64,000 nucleotides of DNA, taken from Pareuzebyella sediminis (GTDB taxonomy: Bacteria; Bacteroidota; Bacteroidia; Flavobacteriales; Flavobacteriaceae). The translations under genes were made by a program, and so were the position numbers. This document shows positions 1-10,377 of the stretch, one piece after another. Where the stretch lies: NCBI RefSeq assembly GCF_008367235.1, contig NZ_VTZS01000001.1, positions 620,001 to 684,000 of the forward strand, given 5' to 3'. Within the stretch, counting starts at the first letter, position 1. Each line of letters begins with the position of its first letter. A model generated the notes under the pieces. That model was not told where the DNA came from. It did no database searches and worked only from the letters and a program-made list of their open reading frames with translations.

Positions 1-200
1 TTTTTCTTGATACAGGCCTCTACTTTTATATAGATTTGAATGTGATAAAATATAATACTTATATTATTGATAATCAATATTTTATGTAAATAATATAGGT
101 ATTGGCTTTAGATAGGTTAGAACTGTTAAAATAAATCGGAGCTATAAATCTATATTTTTGATATGATATAATAAAAGTATACCAAACACATCTACATTTC
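1..200 (+). promoter_or_regulatory. Upstream region of ilvD, probable promoter
   Basis: This very AT-rich stretch holds no gene I can support. A TATTTTTG at 153-160 fits the Bacteroidota -7 box TAnnTTTG, 41 bases before the ilvD ATG, but no clear TTG box sits at the right distance. I looked for a leader peptide rich in Ile, Val or Leu codons, as in enterobacterial ilv attenuators, and found none. Confidence 0.3.
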
Positions 201-1877
201 ATGGAATTGAATAAGTATAGTAAAAATGTGACCCAAGACCCAACCCAACCGGCTTCACAGGCCATGTTGTATGCTCTCGGGCTTACTGAGGAAGATTTGA
301 AAAAACCTTTTATAGGTATTGGAAGTACGGGCTACGAAGGCAATCCCTGCAATATGCACTTGAACGATTTGGCGCAAGAAGTAAAGAAGGGAACCCACGA
401 AGAAAATTTAGTCGGTTTAGTTTTCAATACAATCGGGGTAAGTGACGGTATATCGATGGGTACGTATGGCATGCGTTATTCCCTACCTTCCCGAGATCTT
501 ATTGCTGATTCAATGGAAACTGTTGTTCAGGCAATGAATTATGATGGACTGGTAACTGTGGTAGGTTGTGATAAAAATATGCCCGGTGCCCTTATGGCCA
601 TGATTCGCTTGAATAGACCTTCCGTGTTGGTTTATGGGGGTACCATTGCCTCAGGTTGCTATAAAGACAAGAAGTTGGATGTGGTCTCAGCTTTCGAGGC
701 ATGGGGCGAGAAGGTGGCAGGAACTATGAGCGAAACCGATTTTAAGGGAGTGATTCAAAACGCTTGTCCAGGAGCGGGAGCTTGCGGGGGTATGTATACC
801 GCAAACACTATGGCCTCGGCCATTGAGGCCTTGGGTATGGCAATGCCCTATAATTCGTCCAATCCGGCTACGGGAAAGGAAAAACAACAAGACGCCATTA
901 ATTCCGGTAAAGCTTTACGTTATTTACTGGAAAACGACATAAAACCAAGTGATATTATCACGAAAAAATCTTTCGAGAATGCGATACGTTTGCTCACACT
1001 TTTAGGGGGGTCGACCAACGCGGTACTGCATTTTTTGGCTATCGCTAAAGCTGCGAATGTCACCTTTGGCTTAGATGATTTTCAAAAAATAAGTGATAGT
1101 ACTCCTTTTTTAGCTGATTTAAAACCGAGCGGAAAATATTTAATGGAAGATCTTCACCGTGTGGGCGGTACCCCCGCAGTCATGAAGTTCATGCTAGATA
1201 ACGGAATGCTACATGGCGATTGTTTGACCATTACAGGAAAAACGGTAGCGGAGAATTTGGCTGAATTGCCCGGTTTACAGGAAGGACAGGAAGTGGTGAA
1301 GCCCTTAAGCGCCCCTATCAAGAAAACGGGACATTTAAGAATCCTTTATGGCAATTTGGCCGAAAAAGGAGCGGTTGCAAAAATAACCGGTAAGGAGGGA
1401 CTTTATTTTTCAGGTCCGGCCAAAGTGTATGACGATGAGTTCAAGGCCAATGCCGGTATAGGTAAAGGCGAAGTAAAAAAGGGTGATGTAGTCGTAATTC
1501 GCTATGAAGGCCCCAAAGGAGGCCCGGGCATGCCGGAAATGTTAAAACCTACTTCTGCCATAATGGGTGCTGGTTTGGGAAAGGATGTGGCGCTGATTAC
1601 CGATGGAAGATTCTCTGGAGGCACCCATGGGTTTGTGGTAGGTCACGTCTGCCCAGAGGCACAGGAGGGAGGTACGATAGGTCTTTTAAAAGATGGTGAT
1701 ATGATCACTATCGATGCTGAGCTAAACAAAATCTCAGTGGATTTGACGGATGAGGAACTGACGGAAAGGCGAAAAAATTGGAAGCAACCTGATTTAAAGG
1801 TCAAAAGAGGAAGTCTCTATAAATATGCAAAAACGGTATCATCAGCTTCTGAAGGCTGTGTTACCGACGAAATCTGA
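201..1877 (+). CDS. ilvD: Dihydroxy-acid dehydratase
   Basis: IlvD dehydrates 2,3-dihydroxy-isovalerate and 2,3-dihydroxy-3-methylvalerate to the 2-oxo acids that precede valine and isoleucine. It is a cytoplasmic iron-sulfur enzyme. The 558 residues match the usual family length. The cluster-binding region GCDKNMPG (about residues 121-128) and the [16 protein letters not shown] motif are both present, as is the C-terminal GRFSGG segment. The ATG start is well placed. It is the first gene of the operon, 56 bases before ilvB, and is likely co-transcribed with everything through ilvA. Confidence 0.97.
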   Translation: MELNKYSKNVTQDPTQPASQAMLYALGLTEEDLKKPFIGIGSTGYEGNPCNMHLNDLAQEVKKGTHEENLVGLVFNTIGVSDGISMGTYGMRYSLPSRDLIADSMETVVQAMNYDGLVTVVGCDKNMPGALMAMIRLNRPSVLVYGGTIASGCYKDKKLDVVSAFEAWGEKVAGTMSETDFKGVIQNACPGAGACGGMYTANTMASAIEALGMAMPYNSSNPATGKEKQQDAINSGKALRYLLENDIKPSDIITKKSFENAIRLLTLLGGSTNAVLHFLAIAKAANVTFGLDDFQKISDSTPFLADLKPSGKYLMEDLHRVGGTPAVMKFMLDNGMLHGDCLTITGKTVAENLAELPGLQEGQEVVKPLSAPIKKTGHLRILYGNLAEKGAVAKITGKEGLYFSGPAKVYDDEFKANAGIGKGEVKKGDVVVIRYEGPKGGPGMPEMLKPTSAIMGAGLGKDVALITDGRFSGGTHGFVVGHVCPEAQEGGTIGLLKDGDMITIDAELNKISVDLTDEELTERRKNWKQPDLKVKRGSLYKYAKTVSSASEGCVTDEI

Positions 1878-1933
1878 TAATACGAACGAGAAAGTGGACG
1901 GTAATACCCCACACTCGCATTTGAAATTTGCTT

Positions 1934-3667
1934 ATGGAAACATTGAAAATTAAAACAGAGGAAACCCCAAAGAAAACAAAAATGAAGATAACTGGTGCGG
2001 AGGCGATTATACATTGCCTGGTGGCGGAAGGGGTAGACCTATTATATGGATATCCCGGCGGAGCCATTATGCCTGTTTATGACGAGCTTTACAAGTTTCA
2101 AGACAAGTTGACTCATGTCTTGACCCGACACGAACAAGGGGCCACGCATGCGGCCCAAGGCTATGCCAGGGTTTCGGGAAGGGTCGGTGTAGCCATGGCC
2201 ACATCTGGTCCGGGAGCTACGAATTTGGTTACAGGCTTAGCAGATGCCCAGATCGATTCCACGCCAATGGTGTGTATAACGGGTCAGGTGGCAAGGCATT
2301 TGTTAGGTTCAGATGCCTTTCAGGAAACCGATATTATTGGCATTTCCACCCCGGTGACAAAATGGAATTATCAAATAACCAAGGCTACGGAAATACCGGA
2401 GATTATGGCGAAAGCCTTTTATATTGCCAAATCGGGCAGACCAGGGCCGGTTCTCATCGATATTACCAAAAATGCACAGTTCGACGAGTTTGAGTTCAGT
2501 TATCAAAAGTGTACTGCCGTACGTAGTTACAAACCGGTACCCAAACCGGACATACCGGCTATTGAGGCTGCTGCAGCATTGATCAACAACGCTAAAAAAC
2601 CATATATCATTTGGGGCCAAGGGGTCATTTTAGGCAAAGCTGAAAAACAGTTGAAGGCCCTAATCGAAAAAGCGGGTATTCCTGCTGCTTGGACCATTAT
2701 GGGAGCCTCTGCCATTGAAAGCGACCATCCCTTAAACGTGGGTATGGTGGGCATGCACGGTAATTATGGACCGAACGTATTGACCAATGAGTGTGATTTA
2801 CTATTGGCCATTGGCATGCGTTTCGATGATAGGGTAACGGGTGACCTGAACACGTATGCAAAGCAGGCCAAAGTGGTCCATTTTGAAATCGACAAGGCCG
2901 AAGTCAATAAAAATGTACATGCCGACATCGCTGTTTTAGGAGATTCTCGAGAAACACTTGAATTGTTACTTCCTTTTGTAAACGAAAATAAGCACGAAGC
3001 GTGGGTCAATGAATTTAAGAAGAAATATGAAATTGAATTTAACGAGGTAATCCAAAAAGATATCCATCCGACGAAAGAAGGGTTGACCATGGGCGAGGTA
3101 ATCGAAGAGATTAATTTAGCTTCAGGTCATGAAGCCGTAATCGTCACCGATGTGGGGCAGCATCAAATGATTAGCTGCCGCTATGCCAAATTCAAGCACT
3201 CTAAGAGTAATATCACTTCAGGTGGATTGGGAACCATGGGCTTTGCCCTTCCCGCAGCCATTGGGGCCAAAATGGGGGCGATGGACCGGGAGGTCGTTGC
3301 CATCATAGGGGATGGAGGCCTTCAGATGACCATTCAGGAGCTAGGCGTTATCTTTCAGCACAACCTTCCGTTGAAAATAGTGGTTTTGAACAACGATCAT
3401 TTGGGAATGGTTCGCCAGTGGCAAGAGCTTTTCTTCGATAGGCGGTATGCATCGACCGTGATGGTAAACCCTGATTTTGTGAAAATAGCCGAAGGATATC
3501 ATATTGAAGCCAAAAAAGTAAGCCAAAGAAAGGATTTGAAGGCTACCATTCAAGAAATGATCGCTTCTGACAAACCGTACTTCTTGGAAGTAAAGGTAGA
3601 GAAGGAAGATAATGTATTTCCTATGATTCCAAGTGGAGCATCGGTTACCGATATCCGTCTCAAGTAG
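1934..3667 (+). CDS. ilvB: Acetolactate synthase, large catalytic subunit
   Basis: This ThDP- and FAD-dependent enzyme condenses two pyruvates, or pyruvate and 2-ketobutyrate, in the first common step of branched-chain synthesis. RHEQGA near the N-terminus supplies the conserved cofactor-activating glutamate, and the GDGG...VVLNN segment (about residues 455-485) is the ThDP/Mg motif. The protein is 577 residues from the ATG at 1934; a TTG six bases upstream is in frame but less likely. The regulatory subunit gene ilvN is not adjacent but 1.5 kb downstream, behind two methyltransferase genes, which is unusual for this pair. Confidence 0.96.
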   Translation: METLKIKTEETPKKTKMKITGAEAIIHCLVAEGVDLLYGYPGGAIMPVYDELYKFQDKLTHVLTRHEQGATHAAQGYARVSGRVGVAMATSGPGATNLVTGLADAQIDSTPMVCITGQVARHLLGSDAFQETDIIGISTPVTKWNYQITKATEIPEIMAKAFYIAKSGRPGPVLIDITKNAQFDEFEFSYQKCTAVRSYKPVPKPDIPAIEAAAALINNAKKPYIIWGQGVILGKAEKQLKALIEKAGIPAAWTIMGASAIESDHPLNVGMVGMHGNYGPNVLTNECDLLLAIGMRFDDRVTGDLNTYAKQAKVVHFEIDKAEVNKNVHADIAVLGDSRETLELLLPFVNENKHEAWVNEFKKKYEIEFNEVIQKDIHPTKEGLTMGEVIEEINLASGHEAVIVTDVGQHQMISCRYAKFKHSKSNITSGGLGTMGFALPAAIGAKMGAMDREVVAIIGDGGLQMTIQELGVIFQHNLPLKIVVLNNDHLGMVRQWQELFFDRRYASTVMVNPDFVKIAEGYHIEAKKVSQRKDLKATIQEMIASDKPYFLEVKVEKEDNVFPMIPSGASVTDIRLK

Positions 3668-3713
3668 GTAGGGGACGACTTTTCTAGTTTTCAAGGCCAC
3701 CAGCAATATATAA

Positions 3714-4301
3714 ATGAACGACACTGAAATCTTAAAGCAACCTGAACTATATCAAGACCTTTGTCTGAAATCGAAGGAAATCGGATTTACGATGCCTTCC
3801 GATGTCTATGTGGGAAACTTGCTCAAAACTTTGGTAAGCTCAAAGCCTAAAGGGCATTTTCTGGAATTGGGTACCGGTGTGGGACTAAGCCTATCGTGGA
3901 TGGTCGACGGTATGGATTCGGATTCGACTTTGGTTTCGATAGACAATGAGGATGAACTCATAGCGATAGCCCAAGATTTTTTTGGATACGATGACCGGGT
4001 AACCCTTATATGTGAAGATGGTATCGAATGGATCAATAGTTATTCGGGTAAAAGTTTCGATTTGGTTTTTGCCGATGCTTGGCCTGGAAAATACAGTGAG
4101 ATAGAGAAGGTTTTGAGTTTGATCGCTTTAGGTGGATTTTACATCATCGATGATATGGCCCGCCAGCCGAATTGGCCCGAAGGCCATGAAAAAAATGTGA
4201 ACCGGCTTGTGCACTATTTAGAACATAGAAGCGATTTTACCCTTACCAAAATGAACTGGTCCACGGGTTTAATTATAGCGGTTAGAACAAATAAAATGTA
4301 G
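3714..4301 (+). CDS. Class I SAM-dependent methyltransferase, O-methyltransferase-like
   Basis: A 195-residue protein with a Rossmann methyltransferase core. Motif I reads LELGTGVGLSLSW (about residues 50-62), an acidic SAM-ribose contact follows in VSIDNEDE, and the post-core motif is FDLVFADAWPGKY. The layout resembles small O-methyltransferases (Methyltransf_24 or caffeoyl-CoA-OMT-like). The substrate cannot be read from the sequence. It lies between ilvB and the second methyltransferase gene with short gaps (46 and 22 bases), so co-transcription with ilv genes is likely. No frameshift or foreign base composition is evident, so it looks like a stable operon member. Confidence 0.8.
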   Translation: MNDTEILKQPELYQDLCLKSKEIGFTMPSDVYVGNLLKTLVSSKPKGHFLELGTGVGLSLSWMVDGMDSDSTLVSIDNEDELIAIAQDFFGYDDRVTLICEDGIEWINSYSGKSFDLVFADAWPGKYSEIEKVLSLIALGGFYIIDDMARQPNWPEGHEKNVNRLVHYLEHRSDFTLTKMNWSTGLIIAVRTNKM

Positions 4302-4323
4302 GTTTTCGAGCATCGAAATCCAA

Positions 4324-5103
4324 ATGAAAATTATGAGACAAGTAGCTCAAGACTGGAATGTTGAACTTTATAATTCGAAACACGCCTTTGTATTTGATTA
4401 TGGGCGTTCCCTTATCGATGCATTGCAGCCTCAAAGCCACGAAAGAATTTTGGATTTGGGCTGCGGTTCCGGCATCTTGACCAAAGAAATTGCCGATAGT
4501 ACAGGTAATGTCATAGGGGTAGACAAGTCGGCCGATATGATTGCAAGCGCACGTGCTAGTTTCCCTGAAATCTCATTCGAAATAGGCGATGTAGGTGATT
4601 TTAGTTTTAAAGCTCCGTTCGATGCTATTTTTTCGAATGCAACTTTACATTGGGTATTGCAGTCCGATCAAGCAATTGAGAATATGTATGCCAACTTGAA
4701 AAAAGGAGGTAGAATCGTATTGGAATTTGGAGGTAAAGACAATATTAAAACTATTATCCAAGCCTTACGCCATGTCCTGTCTGAAAAAGGCTTTGAGAAA
4801 CAGGCAAGGGTCACGCCTTGGTTTTTTCCGTCTATCGGTGAATACACACATGCTTTGGAGCACTACGGGTTTAGGGTGACCTTCGCCCACTTGTACGACA
4901 GGCCAACGGCCCTTGTCGATTCTGAAACAGGAATTGTAGATTGGTTAATGATGTTCGCTACGGCGTTTTTTGAAGGTATGGAGGAAGATGAGGTACTTGA
5001 TGTAGCGAAAGAAGTACAAAATCAGTTGAGACCAGAGCTTTTCAAATCGGGAAAATGGTATGCTGATTATAGAAGAATACGAATAATAGCCCATAAAGAT
5101 TGA
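4324..5103 (+). CDS. Class I SAM-dependent methyltransferase, trans-aconitate methyltransferase-like
   Basis: A 259-residue methyltransferase. Motif I is ILDLGCGSG (residues 42-50), motif II is VIGVDKSADMI, and FDAIFSNATLHWV is the motif IV region typical of the Tam/UbiE-like group. The similarity to trans-aconitate 2-methyltransferase (a C-terminal Trp-rich lid region and the NATLHW motif) is a family-level impression, not a substrate assignment. It sits 22 bases after the preceding methyltransferase and 36 bases before ilvN, inside the branched-chain operon. Two adjacent but different methyltransferases here suggest a linked function not explained by valine or isoleucine synthesis. Confidence 0.8.
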   Translation: MKIMRQVAQDWNVELYNSKHAFVFDYGRSLIDALQPQSHERILDLGCGSGILTKEIADSTGNVIGVDKSADMIASARASFPEISFEIGDVGDFSFKAPFDAIFSNATLHWVLQSDQAIENMYANLKKGGRIVLEFGGKDNIKTIIQALRHVLSEKGFEKQARVTPWFFPSIGEYTHALEHYGFRVTFAHLYDRPTALVDSETGIVDWLMMFATAFFEGMEEDEVLDVAKEVQNQLRPELFKSGKWYADYRRIRIIAHKD

Positions 5104-5139
5104 TACGACCTTTTAAAATAAATATTTTAGTGTAGAAAG

Positions 5140-5670
5140 ATGAAAATAAAATGGTTCACCATTTCGGTATATTCCGAAAATAACGTAGGTCTGCTGAATA
5201 GAATATCCGGTATATTCTTAAAACGACATATCAATATTGAAAGCCTGAACGTCTCCAAATCGGAGATTGATGGGGTTTCGAAATTCACCATTGTTGTGAA
5301 TACCACGGAAAAATGGGTTCATAACATCGTTGGACAGATTGAAAAACAAATTGAAGTAATCAAGGCGTTTTATCACACCGATGAAGAAACTATTTACCAA
5401 GAATCGGCCTTGTTTAAAATTGCTTCTAGCCTATTGTTCGATGAACGTCGGATTCAAAATATCATAAAAGAGAACAATTCGCAAATCGTTACTGTAGCGC
5501 GTGAGTTTTTTGTTATTGCAAAGACAGGAAGAAGAAATGAAATTGATGAAATGCATGAACAGTTAAAACCGTTCGGTATTATGCAGTTTGTTCGTTCCGG
5601 TCGTATATCCGTATCCAAAGACGAAATGCAGATTACCGCTTTACTCAATGAATTCTATCAAGACAAATAA
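5140..5670 (+). CDS. ilvN: Acetolactate synthase, small regulatory subunit
   Basis: The 176-residue protein opens with an ACT domain (FTISVYSENNVGLLNRISG, about residues 7-25), followed by the second conserved domain of AHAS small subunits. In this family the subunit stimulates IlvB and confers feedback inhibition by valine. An AGAAAG lies just before the ATG. It precedes ilvC by 66 bases. The length is close to enterobacterial IlvH, though the two-domain form is also called IlvN in many annotations. Confidence 0.93.
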   Translation: MKIKWFTISVYSENNVGLLNRISGIFLKRHINIESLNVSKSEIDGVSKFTIVVNTTEKWVHNIVGQIEKQIEVIKAFYHTDEETIYQESALFKIASSLLFDERRIQNIIKENNSQIVTVAREFFVIAKTGRRNEIDEMHEQLKPFGIMQFVRSGRISVSKDEMQITALLNEFYQDK

Positions 5671-5736
5671 CTAAATAATAATCAATACATAAATAAATTT
5701 TTCCAGTAGGGGAAATTACAATTAAAGAGCACACTT

Positions 5737-7212
5737 ATGGCAAATTACTTTAATACACTATCGTTGCGAGACCAATTAAATCAACTTGGCAAATGTCGCT
5801 TTATGGAAGCGGCGGAATTTGCCGATGGTGTATCGGCTTTAAAGGGAAAGAAAATTGTTATCGTTGGATGCGGGGCGCAGGGGTTAAACCAAGGTTTAAA
5901 TATGCGTGATTCAGGTCTTGATATCTCGTATACCCTTAGGGAAGGGGCGATCAAAGAAAAAAGACAGTCGTATATCAATGCTACTGAAAACGGTTTTACG
6001 GTAGGAACCTATCAAGAATTAGTACCTACGGCCGATTTGGTCATTAACTTAACCCCGGATAAACAGCATACCAGCGTCATCAATGCCGTTATGCCTTTAA
6101 TGAAAGAAGGGGCGACACTATCCTATTCGCATGGTTTCAACATTGTAGAAGAAGGTATGCAGATTCGTGAAGACCTCACCGTGATTATGGTAGCGCCAAA
6201 ATGTCCGGGCTCTGAAGTGAGGGAAGAATATAAAAGAGGTTTTGGGGTGCCTACGCTAATTGCGGTTCATCCTGATAATGACCCTCAGGGTAAGGGTCTT
6301 GAACAAGCAAAGGCCTATGCCGCCGCAACTGGTGGGCATCGTGCTGGAGTACTTGAATCTTCGTTCGTCGCAGAGGTTAAATCCGACTTAATGGGAGAGC
6401 AGACTATTCTTTGCGGGTTATTGCAAACCGGTAGTATTCTTTGTTTTAATAAAATGATAGAGAAAGGCATTGATCCAGGGTATGCTTCCAAATTGATTCA
6501 GTATGGTTGGGAGACCGTTACGGAAGGGATGAAATATGGTGGAATCACCAATATGATGGATCGTCTTTCCAACCCGGCCAAGATTAAGGCGTTCGAACTA
6601 TCAGAAGAATTGAAGGATATTATGCGCCCTCTCTTCCATAAGCATATGGATGATATTATGACCGGCCATTTTTCTAAAACGATGATGGAGGATTGGGCGA
6701 ATGATGATAAAAATTTATTGAAATGGCGTGCGGAGACCGGGGAAACCGCCTTCGAAAAGACGCCAGCATCCGATGATAAAATTTCAGAACAAGAATTTTA
6801 TGATAATGGAGTCCTAATGGTCGCTATGGTCAGGGCCGGTGTAGAATTGGCCTATGAAAGTATGACCGAATCGGGTATTATCGGTGAATCGGCCTATTAC
6901 GAATCTTTGCACGAAACACCTTTGATTGCCAACACGATTGCAAGGAAGAAACTTTTTGAAATGAACCGCGTGATTTCCGATACAGCAGAGTATGGCTGTT
7001 ACCTCTTCGATCATGCCTGTAAACCACTATTGGCCGATTTTATGAAAAAGATAGACACGGATGTCATCGGCAAAAAGTACGGCGAGGGTAAAGGCAATGG
7101 TGTCGACAATGCAAAACTAATTGCAGTAAACAAAGCATTGAGAAATCACCCCGTAGAAGTCGTCGGATCAAGATTACGGGCTTCCATGACAGCAATGAAG
7201 CCTATTGTGTAA
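5737..7212 (+). CDS. ilvC: Ketol-acid reductoisomerase, class II
   Basis: IlvC isomerises and reduces acetolactate or acetohydroxybutyrate using NADPH and magnesium. At 491 residues it is the long class II form with a duplicated C-terminal knotted domain, the same length as the E. coli enzyme. The N-terminal Rossmann motif [13 protein letters not shown] is followed by a basic loop, [11 protein letters not shown], that fits binding of the NADPH 2'-phosphate. Downstream, a perfect 11-bp inverted repeat separates it from ilvA. Confidence 0.97.
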   Translation: MANYFNTLSLRDQLNQLGKCRFMEAAEFADGVSALKGKKIVIVGCGAQGLNQGLNMRDSGLDISYTLREGAIKEKRQSYINATENGFTVGTYQELVPTADLVINLTPDKQHTSVINAVMPLMKEGATLSYSHGFNIVEEGMQIREDLTVIMVAPKCPGSEVREEYKRGFGVPTLIAVHPDNDPQGKGLEQAKAYAAATGGHRAGVLESSFVAEVKSDLMGEQTILCGLLQTGSILCFNKMIEKGIDPGYASKLIQYGWETVTEGMKYGGITNMMDRLSNPAKIKAFELSEELKDIMRPLFHKHMDDIMTGHFSKTMMEDWANDDKNLLKWRAETGETAFEKTPASDDKISEQEFYDNGVLMVAMVRAGVELAYESMTESGIIGESAYYESLHETPLIANTIARKKLFEMNRVISDTAEYGCYLFDHACKPLLADFMKKIDTDVIGKKYGEGKGNGVDNAKLIAVNKALRNHPVEVVGSRLRASMTAMKPIV

Positions 7213-7222
7213 TACATTTTAT

Positions 7223-7285
7223 AGACCCTATGGACCTTTGAGGTGGTGAAGAGCCATCCTAATTATTCCCATAGGGTCTTTTCTT
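7223..7285 (+). terminator. Long hairpin with T-rich tail between ilvC and ilvA, terminator or attenuator
   Basis: AGACCCTATGG (7223-7233) pairs perfectly with CCATAGGGTCT (7269-7279), followed by TTTCTT. The 35-base loop contains a small ACCT/AGGT hairpin (7234-7244). The structure ends six bases before the ilvA ATG, so it could end ilvDBNC transcription, reduce read-through into ilvA, or mask the ilvA start region. Confidence 0.65.
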
Positions 7286-8536
7286 ATGCCATATTTTCCA
7301 GACATCATTGATATCCGTAAAGCGGCAGAGGCTATCGCCAAAGTGGCCTCAATAACGCCCCTTACCCCAAGTATTCGTTTGTCGAAGCGATACGGGGCCG
7401 ATATAGTATTGAAAAGGGAAGACTTACATAGGGTTCGTTCTTATAAAATTCGGGGAGCGTTTAACAAAATTAATTCGCTTACAGCTGCGGAAAGAAAAAA
7501 GGGGGTGGTTTGTGCCAGTGCAGGCAACCATGCACAAGGCGTAGCCTTCGCCTGCAACCATTTGGGGATTCCGGGTACTATTTATATGCCTTCCGTTACC
7601 CCAAAACAAAAAATCGAACAGACCAAGATGTTCGGAGGGGATTGGATTAATGTGGTTTTGGAAGGCGATACCTTCGATGATGCCTCTGATAGGGCAAAAC
7701 AATACGCGCTGCACACCGATAAAAACTATATCCACCCTTTTGACGATTTTAAAGTAATCGAGGGGCAGGCCACAGTGGGTCTCGAACTTCTCGATCAAGT
7801 TGAAAAGCCTATCGACTATATATTTGTGGCTGTCGGAGGAGGAGGATTAGCTTCTGGTTTGATCGGGGTTTTTGATCAATTGTCACCGGATACAAAAATC
7901 ATTGGAGTAGAACCCTTGGGTGCCCCCTCCATGAAAACATCCATTGAAAAGGGCAAGAATACAGAGCTTTCCGCGATTGATAAGTTCATAGATGGTGCAG
8001 CGGTCAAGAAGGTAGGAGACCTCACATTTAATATCTGTCGCCATGGCTTATTTGATATGGTTACCGTGGCAGAGGGCAAGGTCTGCCAGACTATTTTAGA
8101 GCTTTACAATCGCGATGCCATAGTGGTCGAACCAGCAGGAGCCTTGACCATTGCCGTTCTTGATGCGTATGCCGAGGAAATAAAAGGCAAGACAGTGGTT
8201 TGTATTCTTAGTGGCAGTAACAACGACATTACGAGAACCGCTGAAATTAAGGAAAGAGCATTGCTCTATGCCAGATTGAAACATTATTTTATTGTGCGTT
8301 TTCCGCAGCGGCCGGGTGCGCTAAAACAATTCGTAGTTGAAGTTTTGGGTCCAGATGATGATATCACCCATTTTGAATACTCAAAAAAATCAAGTCGTGA
8401 AAATGCGCCGGCCGTAGTGGGAATCGAACTGAAGGATCCGGAAGACCTTCAACCCTTAATAGAAAGAATGAAAGCCGGCAATTTTTTTGGTGAATACCTG
8501 AATGACAAACCCGATCTTTTTCAATATTTGATTTAG
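7286..8536 (+). CDS. ilvA: Threonine dehydratase (biosynthetic)
   Basis: IlvA deaminates threonine to 2-ketobutyrate, the entry to isoleucine synthesis. It is a PLP enzyme of 416 residues. The PLP lysine lies in RSYKIRGA (Lys54), the phosphate-binding glycine loop is VGGGGLASG (about residue 183), and NHAQGVA is the usual asparagine-containing motif. The C-terminal quarter (YFIVRFPQRPGALKQF onward) is a single ACT-like regulatory domain, shorter than the two-domain E. coli form. It is the last gene of the ilv cluster and starts directly behind the hairpin at 7223-7285. Confidence 0.95.
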   Translation: MPYFPDIIDIRKAAEAIAKVASITPLTPSIRLSKRYGADIVLKREDLHRVRSYKIRGAFNKINSLTAAERKKGVVCASAGNHAQGVAFACNHLGIPGTIYMPSVTPKQKIEQTKMFGGDWINVVLEGDTFDDASDRAKQYALHTDKNYIHPFDDFKVIEGQATVGLELLDQVEKPIDYIFVAVGGGGLASGLIGVFDQLSPDTKIIGVEPLGAPSMKTSIEKGKNTELSAIDKFIDGAAVKKVGDLTFNICRHGLFDMVTVAEGKVCQTILELYNRDAIVVEPAGALTIAVLDAYAEEIKGKTVVCILSGSNNDITRTAEIKERALLYARLKHYFIVRFPQRPGALKQFVVEVLGPDDDITHFEYSKKSSRENAPAVVGIELKDPEDLQPLIERMKAGNFFGEYLNDKPDLFQYLI

Positions 8537-8553
8537 AATAACTAAATTATCGT

Positions 8554-8600
8554 CCTTACGCTCATGAAATTGAGATGGATTCGTAAGGTCTGATTTTTTA
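8554..8600 (+). terminator. Probable terminator after ilvA
   Basis: CCTTACG (8554-8560) pairs with CGTAAGG (8582-8588). Inside it CTCA and TGAG form a second short stem, and a T-run (8593-8598) follows. It separates ilvA from the next gene. Confidence 0.5.
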
Positions 8601-8651
8601 TTCCTTACTTTCGTCTAAATCGCTACTAAAAATCAACAACATAGAATTAAA

Positions 8652-10232
8652 ATGAAAACCATTCCTGAAGAATTTAAAATAGTACAACCGATAGAACAAA
8701 AAGAATATCTAATCCATGGGGAGCTTAGAAAATGGACTGGAAATCGAACCGAAGTATATTCTTCCATTTCATCTACTGAAAACTATGCACCTACTCTCTT
8801 AGGCAGTATTCCAGATATGGGCGAAACCGAAGCCTTGGAAGCTTTAGATTCAGCTATGAAAGCCTATGGTCGGGGTCAAGGGGTTTGGCCGACAATGCAT
8901 GTAAAGGACCGGATTGAATGCATGGAGAACTTTGTTGAGCAGATGACGACAAAGCGTGACGAAATTGTCAAGCTACTTATGTGGGAAATCGGAAAATCAT
9001 TGCCCGACTCCCAAAAGGAATTCGACCGGACTGTAGATTATATATATGATACTATCGAAGAATATAAGGACCTTGATAGGAATTCAGCAAAATTTCAGAA
9101 AAATGACGGGGTCTATGCCCATATTAAACGAGGACCTCTTGGTGTGGTACTTTGCTTAGGCCCTTATAATTATCCTTTAAATGAAACCTTCGCATTGTTG
9201 ATTCCGGCAATCATAATGGGTAACACCACCATTTTCAAACCTGCAAAACACGGGGTTTTACTGATTACTCCATTGCTGGAAGCTTTTAAGAACAGTTTCC
9301 CTAAAGGGGTGGTCAATATTTTATTTGGAAGGGGTAGGGCGGTTGCCGCACCAATTATGAAGACCGGTAAGGTAGATGTGCTCGCACTGATCGGAAATAG
9401 CAAATCGGCAAATGCGCTTCAAGATCAGCACCCGAAGAGCAATCGGCTGAGATTGGTGCTAGGGCTGGAAGCCAAAAACCCGGCAATCATATTACCGGAT
9501 GCTGATCTTGACTTGACCATTAATGAATGTATTACAGGAACTTTGTCTTTTAACGGCCAACGTTGTACGGCATTAAAGGTATTGTATGTACACGAAGACA
9601 TTAAAGAGGAATTCCTAAAGCGGTTTTCCCAACAAGTCGATGCACTTACATTCGGTAATCCGTGGGACGATGGTGTAAAATTGACCCCGTTACCCGAACC
9701 CGGAAAGCCGGCTTACATTCAAGAACTTATAGATGATGCCGTTCAGAAAGGAGCCAAGATCCTCAACAAAAAAGGAGGGCAGCATTTTGACAATTACATC
9801 TGGCCCGCGGTATTATATCCGGTCACCAAAGAGATGCGCGTATACCAAGAAGAACAGTTTGGGCCCGTTATACCCATACTTTCTTTTGCCGACATTGAGA
9901 AACCTCTTGATGATATGGCCGAAAGTAATTACGGGCAACAAGTGAGTCTATTTGGTAAGGATGTTTATACACTTTCCCCATTGATAGATACGTTGGTCAA
10001 TCTGGTCTGCAGGGTGAATCTGAACAGCTCATGTCAGCGGGGCCCTGATGTGTATCCTTTTACAGGAAGAAAAGATTCGGCGCAAGCGACCTTGAGCGTG
10101 CACGACGCCCTTCGTTCTTTTTCGATACGCACCTTTGTCGCCTTTAAAGACAATGAGTTGAACAATGAAGCCATACAACAACTGTTAGAGGCCAAATTGT
10201 CAAACTTTGTAAGTACGGATTATATACTATAA
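8652..10232 (+). CDS. gapN: NADP-dependent non-phosphorylating glyceraldehyde-3-phosphate dehydrogenase (GapN-type ALDH)
   Basis: An aldehyde dehydrogenase superfamily protein of 526 residues, somewhat longer than streptococcal GapN (about 475). The catalytic set is visible: Asn in LGPYNYPLN, Glu in LGLEAKNP and Cys in NGQRCTALK. The C-terminal [16 protein letters not shown] stretch is characteristic of GapN and plant ALDH11. The expected reaction oxidises glyceraldehyde 3-phosphate directly to 3-phosphoglycerate and makes NADPH without ATP. A possible promoter box, TACTTTCG (8606-8613), lies upstream. It appears to be a single-gene unit between two terminator-like hairpins. Another sugar-phosphate or general aldehyde substrate is possible. 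Confidence 0.82.
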   Translation: MKTIPEEFKIVQPIEQKEYLIHGELRKWTGNRTEVYSSISSTENYAPTLLGSIPDMGETEALEALDSAMKAYGRGQGVWPTMHVKDRIECMENFVEQMTTKRDEIVKLLMWEIGKSLPDSQKEFDRTVDYIYDTIEEYKDLDRNSAKFQKNDGVYAHIKRGPLGVVLCLGPYNYPLNETFALLIPAIIMGNTTIFKPAKHGVLLITPLLEAFKNSFPKGVVNILFGRGRAVAAPIMKTGKVDVLALIGNSKSANALQDQHPKSNRLRLVLGLEAKNPAIILPDADLDLTINECITGTLSFNGQRCTALKVLYVHEDIKEEFLKRFSQQVDALTFGNPWDDGVKLTPLPEPGKPAYIQELIDDAVQKGAKILNKKGGQHFDNYIWPAVLYPVTKEMRVYQEEQFGPVIPILSFADIEKPLDDMAESNYGQQVSLFGKDVYTLSPLIDTLVNLVCRVNLNSSCQRGPDVYPFTGRKDSAQATLSVHDALRSFSIRTFVAFKDNELNNEAIQQLLEAKLSNFVSTDYIL

Positions 10233-10238
10233 CGACTT

Positions 10239-10276
10239 GAGTGCTACGAAAAACATAATTCATAAAGCACTTTTTG
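10239..10276 (+). terminator. Weak terminator-like hairpin after gapN
   Basis: AGTGCT (10240-10245) pairs with AGCACT (10266-10271) across a 20-base loop and is followed by TTTT. The stem is short, so this is a tentative call. Confidence 0.35.
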
Positions 10277-10377
10277 GTTTACTTGCTTGATTTGGCCATA
10301 ACATTTGATGAAAAATCGAGTATTCTATGAAATATTAACGTTTTTTTTACGTTGGCCCGATTTTAGGGGTAATATAC

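Noticed and set aside
1-200. Leader peptide or attenuator before ilvD
   Set aside because: No short frame rich in Ile, Val or Leu codons and no terminator-like hairpin was found.
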